A stretch of DNA of 64,000 nt from Tridacna crocea (GCA_943736015.1 OX031058.1:19555001-19619000); one strand, 5' to 3'. Counted from the stretch's first letter, positions 1 to 10,584 are shown. Notes: generated from the sequence alone by a model not told the origin. Made by a program: numbers and translations.

Positions 1-356
1 CCAAGGTTTGAGAGGCTGGTGACACCAAATCCCACAAATATCGGTTGAAGTGAAAGTAGACATGATCTATGAATTAAAAGAGCCACACCTTCTCTATAAT
101 ATATTGGCATCTGGTTTGTGGCACATTAAATATTTATTGTTGTAAAGGAAGTATAAAACATTTGGCTTGGAAACAAAAATACCCAAAAAAGAACTTCACA
201 TTTTATATAAATCATGGTAGAGAATCGAAGAAAGAATCACATTTTGACCTCCTGTGCCTGGGCAATGTAGGCGTCAACATAAATTCTTGTTATGAGGACA
301 GAGGAACTTTTAATTTTCCATACTATTTTCTCTAACATTATGTAGTTTGAATTTAT

Positions 357-426
357 GTTAGTCCATAGTCTGACTAGTCTGTGATGTTAGTCCATAGTCT
401 GTGATGTCAGTCCATAGTCTGTGATG
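357..426 (+). repeat. Short tandem repeat, ~22-31 bp units
   Basis: About three copies of a unit containing GTCCATAGTCTGTGATG, the first interrupted. The rest of 1-800 shows no gene or recognised repeat. Confidence 0.7.
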
Positions 427-799
427 CGTCATCTTCACAAGCCAAGGCTGATGATTCATACCCTTGGCGGATCAAGCTTGATTTTTACATTCCTCCGATA
501 CGCTTTTTCATTGGATGCAGCCAGCCCTAACTGGAACGAATGAAATCGCTTGTAGCATTTCATCTTTGATAAAAAAAGAATAATGTCACTACTTTTCGGA
601 TACAAGGTAAACATGGAAACCCACGTGGATGTCTGCTTATTGCTTCATGCATGTTCACAAGTGGTTTGTAAAACAGTATTTCATTGGCTTTTAGAAATAT
701 GATGTAAAGGGGGGTAATAACCAGCATCCAATAGGGAGCACACCCCTGTGAAATTTTTATGAACAGTTCAAGAAATATTCTTGGCACGTTCAGGTACAT

Positions 800-1268
800 T
801 GGTACTTGAACTGTTCCTTATCACCACTAGAACAATTCATGTACATTTTAAGAAATGTTAAATGAAACAAATCTCAAGAACTGGTTGTTCTTAAAGTGTT
901 CTTGATGGAAGTTCAAGAACAGTTCTTGAACTTTATTTCAGGAACAGTTCAAGAACAGTTCTCGAAATTTATAAAAGGAACAGTTCAAGAACAGTTCTCG
1001 AACTTTATTTCAGGAACAGTTCAAGAAAAACTGTTCTTGAAAAATTCTATAATAGTTCTTATTCAGTGTTGCTTAAAATGTTCTTGAACAATTCATGAAT
1101 AAGTCTCGAACACATGTCCAAGAACTACTAATGAACTGTTCAAGAACAGTTGTTCTTAAATTATTCAAGAAAGGTAATGTTTCATTTAACATTTCTTAAA
1201 GTGTTCTAGACAAGATCTTGAACAAATTAAGAACATTTTTTTCACACAAGTTCAAGAAATACTCAGGA
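800..1268. repeat. GTTC/GAAC decamer foldback with 36 bp tandem core
   Basis: Dense copies of palindromic decamers such as GTTCAAGAAC and GTTCTTGAAC. The ends mirror each other: AAGAAATGTTAAATGAAAC (~850) returns inverted at ~1179. Inside, a 36 bp unit beginning GGAACAGTTCAAGAACAG repeats at ~941, 977 and 1013; being 12 codons long, it creates a spurious repetitive ORF. Confidence 0.75.
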
Positions 1269-1608
1269 ATTTTCCAGTACAGTAATTTTTCAACAATTTT
1301 ATCCTTTTAAATTGAAATAGGATGCTCAGAGTGACATAAACATTGCTTAAAATCCTTTAGACATGTGCTTGAACATTACTAATAATGCTAAAACAATTTA
1401 GATTAAATTCAAGTACCAAAAAATTTGAAAAAGTTTCTATATTTCGAATTGTTTATGATTTGTTTTAGTTATGATTCAAATAACTATAAAATAAACAGAA
1501 AAAAATAATAAACAGAGAGACATTTAACCTATAATTTACCAGACAAAATGACACCATGTGACAAAAAGGAACAGTATCTAGTGCAACATTTTATCATTTG
1601 ATATAGAG

Positions 1609-1827
1609 TTAACTCTTTACTAAACGTCAAATTAATAGACTGGTCCAAATTGAAAGCGTTTGCAGATGACAAAATAAATGTGACTGAAGAATAAAAATTT
1701 GATTTGAGAAGGGAAGAAAACATTGTGGGAAACGGAGAAAATCCTGATTACTAGCATTTTTCTCTTTTTCACAATGTTTTCAAAAGGGACCTACCTTAAA
1801 GTTCATCATTGTGTGGTAAAGGGTTAA
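1609..1827 (+). mobile_element. TMF1 copy
   Basis: Both TTAA ends are present. The palindrome is worn, with axis GATTACTAG. Confidence 0.85.
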
Positions 1828-1952
1828 AGATGAAATGTAAAACAAATGACTTTGAAACAAAAAGTTCACTCTCTTTATGGACCGACACAACACAGTTTAT
1901 CCATGGCTTTGATGTTCTTTTACTAGTGTGTGTTCAATTGATCATTTCATCC

Positions 1953-2240
1953 TCAGTGAACAACTGAAGTCATTAGTATTTTTTGATCACCAACAACAGC
2001 TTTGACACTCAAATATTCCTCAGTCAATATTGATGCATCATCTACAGTGTCTAGGCAGTCCTGTTGTTTGTCGCTGTTAGATGTACACAGAGCGTCAACA
2101 GTAACAGTTTCTGTTTCGGGTGTTCTTTGTTCCACGATTGGACCTTTAAGGGCTAGCTGAAGGAATGCTCCAATCTTCCTGTTTGCTCGTCCTTTCTTCA
2201 AATTTTCTATATCTTTTACGGGTGGCTCTAAAGTCTCCTT
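1953..2240 (-). CDS. Coding-like minus-strand ORF, possible last exon of an unknown gene
   Basis: An open frame of 95 codons ends at a TGA, bounded upstream by an in-frame TAG. The peptide is charged and low in repeats (KDIENLKKGRANRK, then TPETETVTVDALC) and looks more protein-like than the repeat frames nearby. Just upstream on the same strand is a good acceptor (TTTCTTTTCTTCGACAG, about 2262-2278), but it feeds different frames: one reads EEIETRRRL and stops, another reads on to about 2153. A frameshifted pseudogene or an alternative exon is therefore possible. Family not recognised. Confidence 0.3.
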   Translation of the reverse strand, partial: KETLEPPVKDIENLKKGRANRKIGAFLQLALKGPIVEQRTPETETVTVDALCTSNSDKQQDCLDTVDDASILTEEYLSVKAVVGDQKILMTSVVH

Positions 2241-2279
2241 CTAGTCTCAATTTCCTCCCTGTCGAAGAAAAGAAATTGC

Positions 2280-3560
2280 TTAGTTACATGTATGTTTGAA
2301 GTTGGGAGTGTGTAGATGTCATAGGCCAGATAGGAGTTTAGCCAGATCTAGAATCTAGCTAGACCAAATAAGAATTCTTATCTGGACTAGGCCAGGAAAG
2401 ACTTCTTATTCATTTGGTATTGCTAGATAGGAATTCACATCTTGCTAGACCGATTCTGTGTATCTGCCTAGGCCAAAAAGGAATCCTTTGACAAAAGGTA
2501 CTGATCTGGACTAAACGTTGATAATTTGGCTGCCAACTCCTTGATTTAAGATCATCAATGTTTTTTTCCCCAAACTTCTACTGAATTCTAGCTAGAAAAT
2601 TGAATAAAATTTATTTACAGTTTCACTGTTAGAGAAGAAAACCTTACTTTCAAATAAAGTTTGTTTGTTGTCTGCATATGCTTTTATTTCCTGTCCTTGA
2701 ACCCGTGATTTTTGTTTGTAAAGCACTTATTTAGATCTAGATGTTTATTTGCGGACATTGAACATGGAAATTAAGATTAAAATTAATTTTTCTCATGAAA
2801 ATGACCAGAAGCACAGCTCTATTTTTTTTTAAGAATGAAAGTAATATCTAGCTCATCTTCTTTTCTAAATTTCATCGTGTTCTTTCCCTATCAACATCAT
2901 TACATGGTATACAGAGACTGTGACAGAAATCTATTTTAATACCAAATGTCTAAGTTTTGGCATGACAATGCCAGGCTTATGACATTGATGCCTATTTATC
3001 TTTGAAAACAGCTAAGTTTTGGTGCGAAGTGATAAAAATATGGTACGAAATGGTATAAATTATGGTAAAAGTGACTGGAACGAAATGGCCATGGTACGAA
3101 ACGTCCGTAAGTCTAGCCTTGATTCGAACATTCCGACTTTGTACTGTCTAATAAGAGCTTTGGTTCTATAACCTGCTTCAGAGCATGCATGGAACGTAGA
3201 TTTCCATCGTTCAACTGTCACATTAATGCAAAAGTTCTCTTGGTTTCAACAGAAATTGTTGATGATTCGCTCGGCAACGTTCACGCGCTAAATTTTAACT
3301 AACCATTACACAAGGTAAAATCTGATTGGCTTATATATTTTTTTTAACCAATCAGCTTCCTTGTAAAAACAATGAATAAGGTCGTTGGGGCATTCGGAAT
3401 ATCTCGGAATATCCTATTATGTAGGTACGGAATCAGCCGAGTTGTGACGAGTAGTCTTTGGGGTGGGGGAAACTTTTTTTTTTTCACGCATGCAGCATAA
3501 TATAGCGGTTTGAAAGAAAGGACATAAACGGGGCGGGCGGGATATTCTATAGAGCGAAAT
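2280..3560. other. Non-coding stretch without a confident gene
   Basis: 2300-2480 has repeated CTAGACCAAATAAGAATTC and CTGGACTAGGCCAG words, foldback-like. 3306-3366 holds a small inverted repeat (ACACAAGG / CCTTGT, with CTGATTGG / CCAATCAG). Nothing else is recognised. Confidence 0.4.
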
Positions 3561-3587
3561 AGATTCGTTAAAAAAATAAAAACTTAC

Positions 3588-3837
3588 CAATTAACAATCT
3601 CTCGTCAACGGCGATGGGCCAACGGAATCGTCCGACTACATTCGGATCTCAAGAAAAACTGCCGATGTTTGCGACATATCAAAGATGGCGTCTCTGACGC
3701 GGAAGTAAACAGAATGGGGATGATATTATCGATGGAAAAAGGAAATTCGAGTGCCTTGTATACAGTATTTCAACGCAAACTAACTTTTAAGCAGACATTT
3801 AACAGCATCTATAGATCTACCATGTTCACGATTTCTG
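3588..3837. promoter_or_regulatory. Possible bidirectional first-exon/promoter region with outward donors
   Basis: This CpG-richer 250 bp stretch is bounded by consensus 5' splice sites facing outward: TCT|GTAAGT on + at 3838 and TTG|GTAAGT on - just below 3588. A YY1-like site AAGATGGCG (about 3678-3686) lies inside. The plus strand has a long open frame ending at the donor. The minus strand just before its donor can encode RFRWPIAVDERLLI, vaguely like SANT/Myb-type helices. No TATA box is obvious. The arrangement suggests two divergent first exons, with the minus one possibly serving the ORF at 1953-2240. Confidence 0.3.
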
Positions 3838-3882
3838 TAAGTAATTTAGTTTATATTTTATTTTACTACGCCAAACGAATGC

Positions 3883-3935
3883 ATGAGAAATCGTCCCCTG
3901 GAGAAATCTTCATCTATATTGGGACGATTTCTCAT
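3883..3935. other. 15 bp perfect inverted repeat
   Basis: ATGAGAAATCGTCCC at 3883-3897 returns as GGGACGATTTCTCAT at 3921-3935, with a 23 nt loop that itself repeats GAGAAATC. Confidence 0.7.
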
Positions 3936-3984
3936 GATTCTTAAGAGTCTTGTAATTTTCAATTTAGATGCTAGTTCTACTCTC

Positions 3985-4183
3985 TGTGGTGTCTGTAGTT
4001 GTGAGGTAGAGCGTTGGCCTCATAACCTAAAAGCCCCGAGTTCGATACCCGGGAGGGGGTTTCAACTTTGGGATTTTTCATAGGCCCACACTACTGGTGT
4101 AGTTCCCAGGAAACAAAGTCGAGAGAGATTAGTATAAGTTGTTGTAAGAACTTGTTTTCTCAATCGATGTAAAATAAATATGT
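3985..4183 (+). mobile_element. tRNA-derived SINE
   Basis: The head resembles a tRNA gene with an A box (GTAGTTGTGAGGTAGAGCG, ~3994-4012) and a B box (GAGTTCGATACCCGG, ~4038-4052). The acceptor stem does not pair and a ~130 bp unrelated tail follows, ending in an A/T-rich stretch. This is the layout of a SINE rather than a tRNA gene. A TMF1 copy abuts its 3' end at TTAA. Confidence 0.55.
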
Positions 4184-4500
4184 TTAAACTAATCCCTGGT
4201 TTTGACGACCCTAAGATAGATGCCTTTTGAAAACATTGTGGTCAAAGGAGAAAATGCTGTAACCAGCATTTTCTCACAGTGTTTTCTACCCTGCTGAAAA
4301 CAAATTGCATTTTTTAGTTACACCAAATTTGTTGTCTGCAAGTGGTTTTAAATTGGCTTGTCTAAAATTTTGTTGTTTGGGAAAAGGAAAAATGCTGGTG
4401 ACTAGCATTTTCTTTTTCCCGGCTTTTTATCCTTTCATGAGCAGAAATTATCAATTGTGTTTTATTTGATTTAGTGTCTGCAAGTGCACTCTGTTAACTC
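4184..4500 (-). mobile_element. TMF1 copy plus a second partial copy
   Basis: A worn element to ~4382 (GTTTGGGAAA end), then a second palindrome half and end piece running to TTAA at ~4494. Confidence 0.7.
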
Positions 4501-4576
4501 AGTCGAAAAATTTCCAGATTTTGTAAAGTGTAATACCATTGACAGGAAATTGGTTTTATGTTGCAGTCAAATGCAT

Positions 4577-4865
4577 GTACAGTACAGTCGCCGCGAATCT
4601 TCGAGAATTCGCGCTCGCGCGTGATGCGGGTAAGTGCGCGGAAAGTATAAAATTTCCACGCAAATCCCCCGCAAAACACTCGCAAGATCGTGAAATCTCC
4701 TCGCATCACGCGCGAAGGGCAAACTACTCGCGCGAACAGAGTTAAATGTCCACGCGCGAACATCTTGCTACGCGCGAAGAGCAAGATGTTCGCGCGTGAA
4801 CAATGGAAATAGTCGCAAGTTTGCGACAAATATGCTGCATGCAGACAAAAATCGCGAACATGTAC
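4577..4865 (+). repeat. CpG-rich element
   Basis: GTACAGTACAGTCGCCGCGA then TCTTCGAGAATTCGCGC; strongly CpG-rich (many CGCG) against an AT-rich background. Inner ACGCGCGAACATCTTGC inverts to GCAAGATGTTCGCGCGT. Confidence 0.65.
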
Positions 4866-5486
4866 ATTTTTTTTTTTTTTAAAAGGAGAGTTCGTCCGTT
4901 TTTAACTGCTCAACGAAGGTTCTACATGTATATTGGTCGACTGGGTTCGATTCTTACCCTAGTAAGCCAACCAACTTTCTGCATTGAACGATAGCCCGTT
5001 GTTTAATCAGATATCTGTTTGTTTTCTTAATCTTGTCACATAGGCATTGTGTTAAAGGGTTAATAGACACGTTTCTGAAGCATTTGCAGGCTACAAATGA
5101 TGGAAGATTTCATACGCTATAATTAAAGTTCTTGCAAAACAGGAAGAAAGAATTTCCTTTTTTTCAAAGATTCCTGAAGCCGAAGTCTTCAATGCCAGTA
5201 AAACGCTATATTTTGGTACAGGAATGAAGAAATGCTTTGTTTCCTTAAACACGCGACCCTTAAAATAACCCTTTCAAAGAGGTGCATGAAACCCGGTGTG
5301 AGAACAGAAGAAATTGCTGTTACGAAATATTTCCCCGATTCTCACATTTTGACTCGATTTTACTTACAATGTTACAAGAAACACTTGATTGTCATTTGCA
5401 ACTACTGTCAGTTTTGACAAGTCTAAAGTTTATTCTTTGTTTCGTACATGTATAGGGCTACACGCAAGAGGGGATAACAGCACGGA

Positions 5487-5666
5487 TTAAGTCTTCACCA
5501 AACGACAAAGTGTTGGACTAGTCCAAATTAAAAGTAGTTGCAGACGGCAAAATCAAATTGAATCAGAAATTGAAATTTGATTTTGCATTTTCTCATTTTC
5601 CCACAATGTTTTCAAAAGCTTTCTTTCTCAGGGTCTTTAAAAGTTGGAATTGTGCAGTAAAGAGTC
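5487..5666 (+). mobile_element. TMF1 copy with internal deletion
   Basis: The left palindrome arm is lost; the sequence resumes at GCATTTTCTCATTTTCCCAC. Confidence 0.75.
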
Positions 5667-5829
5667 TCATCCTTGAGCTTTACATCTCCCCTTTGTTACT
5701 ATTGCGTTTTTTTTCCCGCTGAATGGGCGAGCATTACGTAAGAAAAAAACTCAGAATGAAAGAAAATTTCTCAAAAACTCGGCTAGACGTTTCTCACGAG
5801 AGTTAGTTTGCAACGTACCAGGAAGACCT

Positions 5830-6162
5830 TTAATTTAGGTAAGTAAAAGGCACCTTCCGCAGTTCTAAGCGTGGAAAATCATACCTGTGACTTTGAGGGA
5901 AATGCTTTAAACCATAACTGTGTAATCCCTCTAGATCAATAGAAGATTTATGAATATGCAACACCGAATTGTTTATTTTTAATCCATTTACGTGTATATT
6001 TAAATGTAATGCATTATCGTATGCATCTTCTTGTCTTCCAATTTTGGCTGCAAGGAAATTCTTTAAGAAAACAGCGGACCCTTTTTTCTGCTGACTACAC
6101 GAAACATGTGACACGTTTGCCCAGGTGTTCAAGAAACAACCATTCCTAAATGCTTCAAAACA
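5830..6162 (-). CDS. Coding-like minus-strand ORF, family unknown
   Basis: 110 codons are open between an upstream stop pair and a TAA, with no in-frame ATG near the start. The peptide has normal composition (KNFLAAKIGRQEDAYDNALH, then HVNGLKINNSVLHIHKSS) and is not part of any repeat I recognise here. A possible donor AG|GTATGA lies inside, after ..FPQSH. It may be a single exon, a processed pseudogene piece or a chance frame. Confidence 0.25.
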   Translation of the reverse strand, partial: CFEAFRNGCFLNTWANVSHVSCSQQKKGSAVFLKNFLAAKIGRQEDAYDNALHLNIHVNGLKINNSVLHIHKSSIDLEGLHSYGLKHFPQSHRYDFPRLELRKVPFTYLN

Positions 6163-6365
6163 TTATCAGCTACTATAAGGCAGGCATGATACTTGCTTAT
6201 TGCGTGAGTATTTTGTGTTGACTGCCAGTGTACTTGTAGCAGGGTATAATTTTTTGTTTAATTTGGAGCATAACACTTGTAAATATAGACTACAAACACG
6301 TGCAGTACAACATTCTCGCTTCGAATAATTCGCAACTTACGTCATACCTCCAGTCTCTTCAGAAA

Positions 6366-6596
6366 AACGACAAAAAGTTGGACTGGTCTAAATTCAAAAA
6401 ATGTTACTGACGACAATTTACATGAAGTTCAAATGAGATTATTGTCATCGATAGAAACCAGATTAGTAATAGAGTAATATTAGATAATGTTAGAAAAGGA
6501 GAAAAAGAAGTTTATCGGGTTATTTTCTCCTTTTCCACAATGATTTTTAGAGGCCTTTTTATCATGGCCGTAAAAACTTAGGTTTGAAAGGTTAAC
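6366..6596 (+). mobile_element. TMF1 copy, strongly diverged
   Basis: Recognisable by GACTGGTCTAAATTC, GAAAAGGAGAAAAAG / TTTTCTCCTTTTCC and a GGTTAA end. Confidence 0.6.
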
Positions 6597-7072
6597 TACA
6601 AACACATGTGTACCCGTGATAGGCGTGAAATCATGTTGATGATGGATTATTTTACATTTTTTGGTTGTTCAAAATTACTCTGCCGATGGCAAGATGGCGG
6701 ACGGTGTAGGTACACATCAGACATAGCAGAACTTGCAGTCTGACCTTGGATGTACACCATCTGCTATTTAACTATGACTCAGCTCATATCAGAAAATCGT
6801 CTTCTTGTTGGTCAAAACAGGTAAGAACATAATTATTTAAAGCATGTATTTCAACTTGAAAACACACCGAAACTGGATAAGCTTTTATGCATAATTGGTA
6901 TACATTTAGACTGTACCATATCCGATCGATAATTGCCTGTAAATGTCAAACATCTCTTTATAATATTCACACCTTTTCTACGAAAATTGTCAGCATTGCG
7001 TGATAAGATGAGTCTTTTGAATTAGACAATTAAATCTTTTGAATTCCCTTGTGTAAGCTTAAGCTTATAAAT

Positions 7073-7320
7073 TCTAGTGTGGAGGTCAAAGAATTTGTTG
7101 CGTGAAGTAAAAAATCCGCGCGGGAAACTTCGCGCGGTGTGCGTGAAGCTTCGCGCGGTGTATCTGAATCCTCCCGCGAAAGTTCGCGTAACTAACTTTC
7201 AGTCTCGCGCGCGGATCATGTTAATTCCCCGCAAATTTCACGGAAAATTTGCGCGGAAAAATTTAAGAATTCGCGCGTGATGCGCGATTTCTCGAAGATT
7301 CGCGGTGACTGTACTGTACC
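7073..7320 (-). repeat. CpG-rich element, inverted
   Basis: Ends GATTCGCGGTGACTGTACTG TACC, the inverse of the start at 4577; many CGCG sites. Confidence 0.65.
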
Positions 7321-7576
7321 TTAGCGATAAATATTATTGTTTAACCACCCTGAGGAAGAAGACATTTGAAAACACACTAAAAGGACAAAAATATTTTTTA
7401 ATATTAGAAATTTTTCTGTTTTTGACGGTGTTTTCTATAAAATTACCATGATAAAGTTGTCTTTGGGGCAAGTTGTCCTGCACCCTTTAGAAGTACATGT
7501 AACTAAATATCCCTAATAAGGTATTGGTAAAATATGTGTAGCTCAGATAATTATAGGCAGCCCTGCTGGTTTGGGA

Positions 7577-7680
7577 TTAACTTTTTACCATACAACATTT
7601 TTTTTTGTACACAACCAAACTGAAAGCAATTGCAGACAACATAAATGTAGCTCAGGTGATAATTACTATTTTCCATGGGG
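7577..7680 (+). mobile_element. TMF1 left-end fragment
   Basis: TTAA, TTTTTACCATAC and AAACTGAAAGCAATTGCAGA only. Confidence 0.5.
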
Positions 7681-7741
7681 TAGAATTTAAATATGCTTTG
7701 GGTTTGACTAAGAGTTTGTCAGTAAATTTAAAAAGTACTGG

Positions 7742-7949
7742 TTAATACTTTACCAAGCAACTAAATTTTGGATAAGACCAAACTTAGAGCATTTGCAGAG
7801 GGAAAAGGAAATGTATTTCAGATGATGTTTCTGTCTGATATCATTGACCAAAATCATTATTGGAAAAGTAGAAAATGCTGGTTACAATGTTTTGAAAAGG
7901 CTTGTTCTTCAGACATGTTAAAACTTTGGATAGTGTGGTAAAGAGATAA
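7742..7949 (+). mobile_element. TMF1 copy
   Basis: Ends TTAATACTTTACCA and GTGTGGTAAAGAG. The palindrome lost most of its right arm beyond CTGGTTAC. Confidence 0.75.
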
Positions 7950-8125
7950 CTTTCCCTTGGACTTATTTTCCCATACGGGGTCACTTTTCTCACAAGTTTA
8001 GAGGACAGTGCCACTAAGATTGGTTTTGTTATCTGTTCGAACTCTCATTGCTGTGATTGTAATTTTCCTTTGAACTTCTACATTTCATATCTAGCTCTGA
8101 TGTACTCTGTTTTCTTTCATTTTAG

Positions 8126-8284
8126 GTCCTGATAAAACATGTAAAAAAAAGTATGTAGGTAACAAAGAACTGGAAGTTCCAAAGAGTACTTTTGCAAGAT
8201 GGAAACAGAAGAATTTCATGAAAGATTGTCATGGTACAATCCAGTTGTACAAGTGTCAGTTGGGAAAAAACTTGACATCAGAAG
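8126..8284 (+). CDS. Internal exon A, upstream of the PTK7-like Ig exons
   Basis: The segment is preceded by a pyrimidine-rich tract ending TTTTAG and followed by the donor G|GTAAAC. It is 159 nt, starts with two bases of a split codon, holds 52 uninterrupted codons and ends after the first base of a codon. Exon B begins with the matching two bases, so A-B joins in frame (Ser-Glu-Gly-Ile-Asp). The peptide is lysine-rich with three cysteines (KTCKKK, KDCHG, YKCQ) and one N-x-T site. It does not look like a standard Ig fragment. DCHGT..LYKC loosely recalls the D-x-G-x-Y-x-C end of an Ig domain, so it may be the end of a diverged Ig1. Splice sites, phase and open frame support an exon; the function of this piece is not recognised. 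Confidence 0.6.
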
Positions 8285-8299
8285 GTAAACAGGCATTAA

Positions 8300-8378
8300 T
8301 TAACTTTTTACCATGCAAACAACAAAATGTTAGACTTGTCCAATTTGAAGGTATTTGCAAATGATAAGAAAGTAGCTT
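8300..8378 (+). mobile_element. TMF1 left-arm fragment beside exon A
   Basis: Starts 15 bp after the exon A donor. Left arm only (GACTTGTCCAATTTGAAGG), cut off where the next copy begins. Confidence 0.7.
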
Positions 8379-8604
8379 TTAACCCATTACCACACAATCC
8401 CTACTTTTGATGCCCCTGAGAAAGAACCTTTGGAAAACATTGTGGGAAAAGGAGAAAATGCTAGTAACCAGCATTTTTTTCTTATTCCACAATGTTTTCT
8501 ATCCTTCACAAAATAAATTTCAAATTTTCACTCACTTATTTTGTCATCTGCAAATGCTTTCGATTTTGATAAACCTAAAACTTTGTCGTTTGGTAATGAG
8601 TTAA
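8379..8604 (-). mobile_element. TMF1 copy
   Basis: Full length with TTAA at both ends. The palindrome is nearly intact (ATGCTAGTAACCAGCATT). Confidence 0.88.
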
Positions 8605-8735
8605 GGGAACACCATCAAAAAAACTTTTTTTGTAAATTATTTGTTTTGTTTTTCATATAAATTTCATTGATATATATACATTTATGTTTTAATTTGGTGA
8701 GTTGTGAAAAATCTAAATACCTACCTATAAAGATG
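8605..8735 (-). repeat. Fragment of the AAAGGTGG-ended element
   Basis: ACACCATCAAAAAAACTTTT then TTTTTCATATAAATTTCATTG match, in inverse, the first ~130 bp of the element at 11178. Confidence 0.65.
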
Positions 8736-8968
8736 AACTTTCACATTTCTTGCTTAAAAGTCTGCATATGCATGATTTCATAAAACTGACCCAGATGTAT
8801 TATATCACCAATGGCTTGAGCCCTATTGATTTTGAAAAAGTCTGACAATAAGTAAGAGAGGAGTAGCCATATGAAGTTGAAAATTAAAATTGACAGCAAT
8901 GACGTCCACATTGTTGATCCAATTTGTTTGAAATTTGCCCAGATTACTGTATTTGTCCAATTGAATCA

Positions 8969-9005
8969 TATTAACCCTTTGCCAATTAATCCCTGGTTTT
9001 AGTCT
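8969..9005 (-). mobile_element. TMF1 right-end stub
   Basis: 37 bp: TTAACCCTTTGCCAATTAAT then CCCTGGTTTTAG. Confidence 0.5.
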
Positions 9006-9835
9006 TGTGTGCTCAATACTCTCCACACTTTTCTGGAGTTTCTTTTACCAATACTCTGCACAATATTCTTTCCAAGCTACTGGCTGCTTTCCCACATAGT
9101 CATTTTCCAAAAAAATGGTCTTTGGACGGTGAGACAGAAAGGAATCCTACAATTACTACCATCAATCCTCATAAAATATTGACCACATTTAAGTTGATCA
9201 TCTAATAGTAATAGTTATAGATCTTTCTTTGTTCATATTTCAGTGTTTCCTCAGATGACCCAAGTAACAACAGATGCCAAACGAACATTCTGAAAAATGA
9301 TATTGCAGTTAACTGAAACACTTGTGTACATAAAAATGACCTATGAAATGAGTGAATGTGTTGTCAAATGATAAACAAGCATTTTAAATAATAAAAAGGT
9401 CAGGTATAGTCACATCAAGAGAAAGTATTTCTGTCTTTTTTTGACCCTGTAAAAATCAAATTTGCTAGCTCTGCCATAGAGGTAAAATCTTGAAATGTTT
9501 GTATAGAAAGAAGACTTTCAACATTATACTATCTAGGCAGAAAACAACAATGGTAATAATTAGACTGCAAGTAAGTGCAGGCTGATCTATACTATTTTCT
9601 TTGTATATGAAAGAGTTTCTTGTAATGGAGCATAAGTATTATGTTGGACTGACTATATGTCCAATTGTTCCAGAAATAGTACAGTTTCTGTATTTATATT
9701 CATTTAACTTCTGACAGTAAAGTTGGTTCAGAAATGGTAATTCAATCAGACTTTCAATGGTCTTTTGTGAATACAAATACATGGCCTCTTAAATTTGAAA
9801 TAATAATAAATGGTTGGACAGACTAAATGGTACAC

Positions 9836-10064
9836 TTAACTCATTACCACACAACAAAATTTTAGACTGGTCCAAATTGAAAGCATTTGCAGACGACAAA
9901 ATAAAGGTGACTGAAAAATAGAAATTTGTTCTGGAAAGGGTAGAAAACACTGTGGGAAAAGGAGAAAATGCTGGTTACCAGCATTTTCTCCTTTTCCCAC
10001 AGTGTTTTCAAAAGGCTTCTTTCTCAGGGGCGTCAAAAGTAGGGATTGAGTGGTAATGGGTTAA
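9836..10064 (+). mobile_element. TMF1 reference copy (TTAA-flanked palindromic MITE)
   Basis: A clean 229 bp copy including both TTAAs. Order: TTAA; inverted end C-C/T-ATTACCACAC; left arm with TTTTAGACTGGTCC, AAATTGAAAGCATTTGCAGA and CGACAAAATAAAGGTGACTG; a 67 bp palindrome (9943-10009, two 32 nt arms around TTA at CTGGTTACCAG) with GTGGGAAAAGGAGAAAATGC in each arm; right arm with GGCTTCTTTCTCAGGGGCGT and AGTAGGGATTG; inverted end GTGGTAATGGG; TTAA. It has no coding capacity. The TTAA duplication and CCC-type ends fit a non-autonomous piggyBac element (inference). Transcribed, the palindrome would form a long hairpin. Confidence 0.92.
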
Positions 10065-10320
10065 TGGTATTTAATGGTCTGTTCTCATTCATACCATTAA
10101 AGCTACCATTAGATATACATTTTTACAGATAAGGTAAAATCAGTGGAGAGTTAACCATTGAAATCAGACTATTTAAAGGCCATTTCAATGGTTTTTGCTG
10201 AGAAATGGGATTTTCAATGGCCTTTTAAGGCTCTTTAAATGAATTGTTGACCATTTCATTTTGCTAAGGGAGAGTCTTGAATTTGTCGTTTGAAAAGGGT
10301 TACGGCATAGAGTTGAACAT

Positions 10321-10557
10321 TTAACCCTTTCCCAAACGACAAACTTTTGGACTAGACCAAATTGAAAGTATTTGTAGATGACAATTCAACTCGTGTTGAA
10401 AAGATGATTTCTGTCTATGATAGGGTAGAAAACATTGTGGGAAAAGGAGAAAATGCTGGTTACCAGCATTTTCTCCTTTTCCCACTATGTTTTGTTGTTT
10501 TCAAAAGGCTACTATTCCAGACCCGTAAAAACCAGGGATTTTTGGGGAAAGAGTTAA
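10321..10557 (+). mobile_element. TMF1 copy, CCCAAAC subtype
   Basis: Ends TTAACCCTTTCCCAAACGAC and TTTGGGGAAAGAGTTAA. Right arm AAAACCAGGGA rather than AAAGTAGGGA. Strong palindrome. Confidence 0.88.
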
Positions 10558-10584
10558 AGAAGATACATGTTCTTAAACTCCTTA

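Noticed and set aside
896-1087. ORF with a 12-residue repeat (VQEQFSNFISGT type)
   Set aside because: It is produced by the 36 bp tandem unit of the GTTC/GAAC array; any frame of a 36 bp repeat without stops gives a periodic peptide.
1824-1830. GGGTTAA/TTAACCC motifs as telomere-like repeats
   Set aside because: They occur singly at TMF1 ends and never in tandem, and the sequence is not TTAGGG.
3985-4060. tRNA gene
   Set aside because: A and B boxes are present but the acceptor stem does not pair and a SINE-like tail follows; the same applies at 31430, 39412 and 44390.
4494-4829. 111-codon minus-strand ORF rich in Arg, Cys and Phe
   Set aside because: It lies in the CpG-rich element, whose CGCG words give long stop-free frames on both strands.
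6690-6712. Start codon of a gene at GCAAGATGGCGGACGG
   Set aside because: The YY1/Kozak-like context is good but the frame stops after ten codons and no donor follows; the neighbourhood carries a TMF2 fragment.
9836-10036. Open frames of 60-100 codons reading ENIVGKGENAGNQHFLLFPQ and similar, dozens of times
   Set aside because: They are translations of the TMF1 palindrome and arms; they recur only because the repeat does, and have no start context, splice sites or conserved ends.
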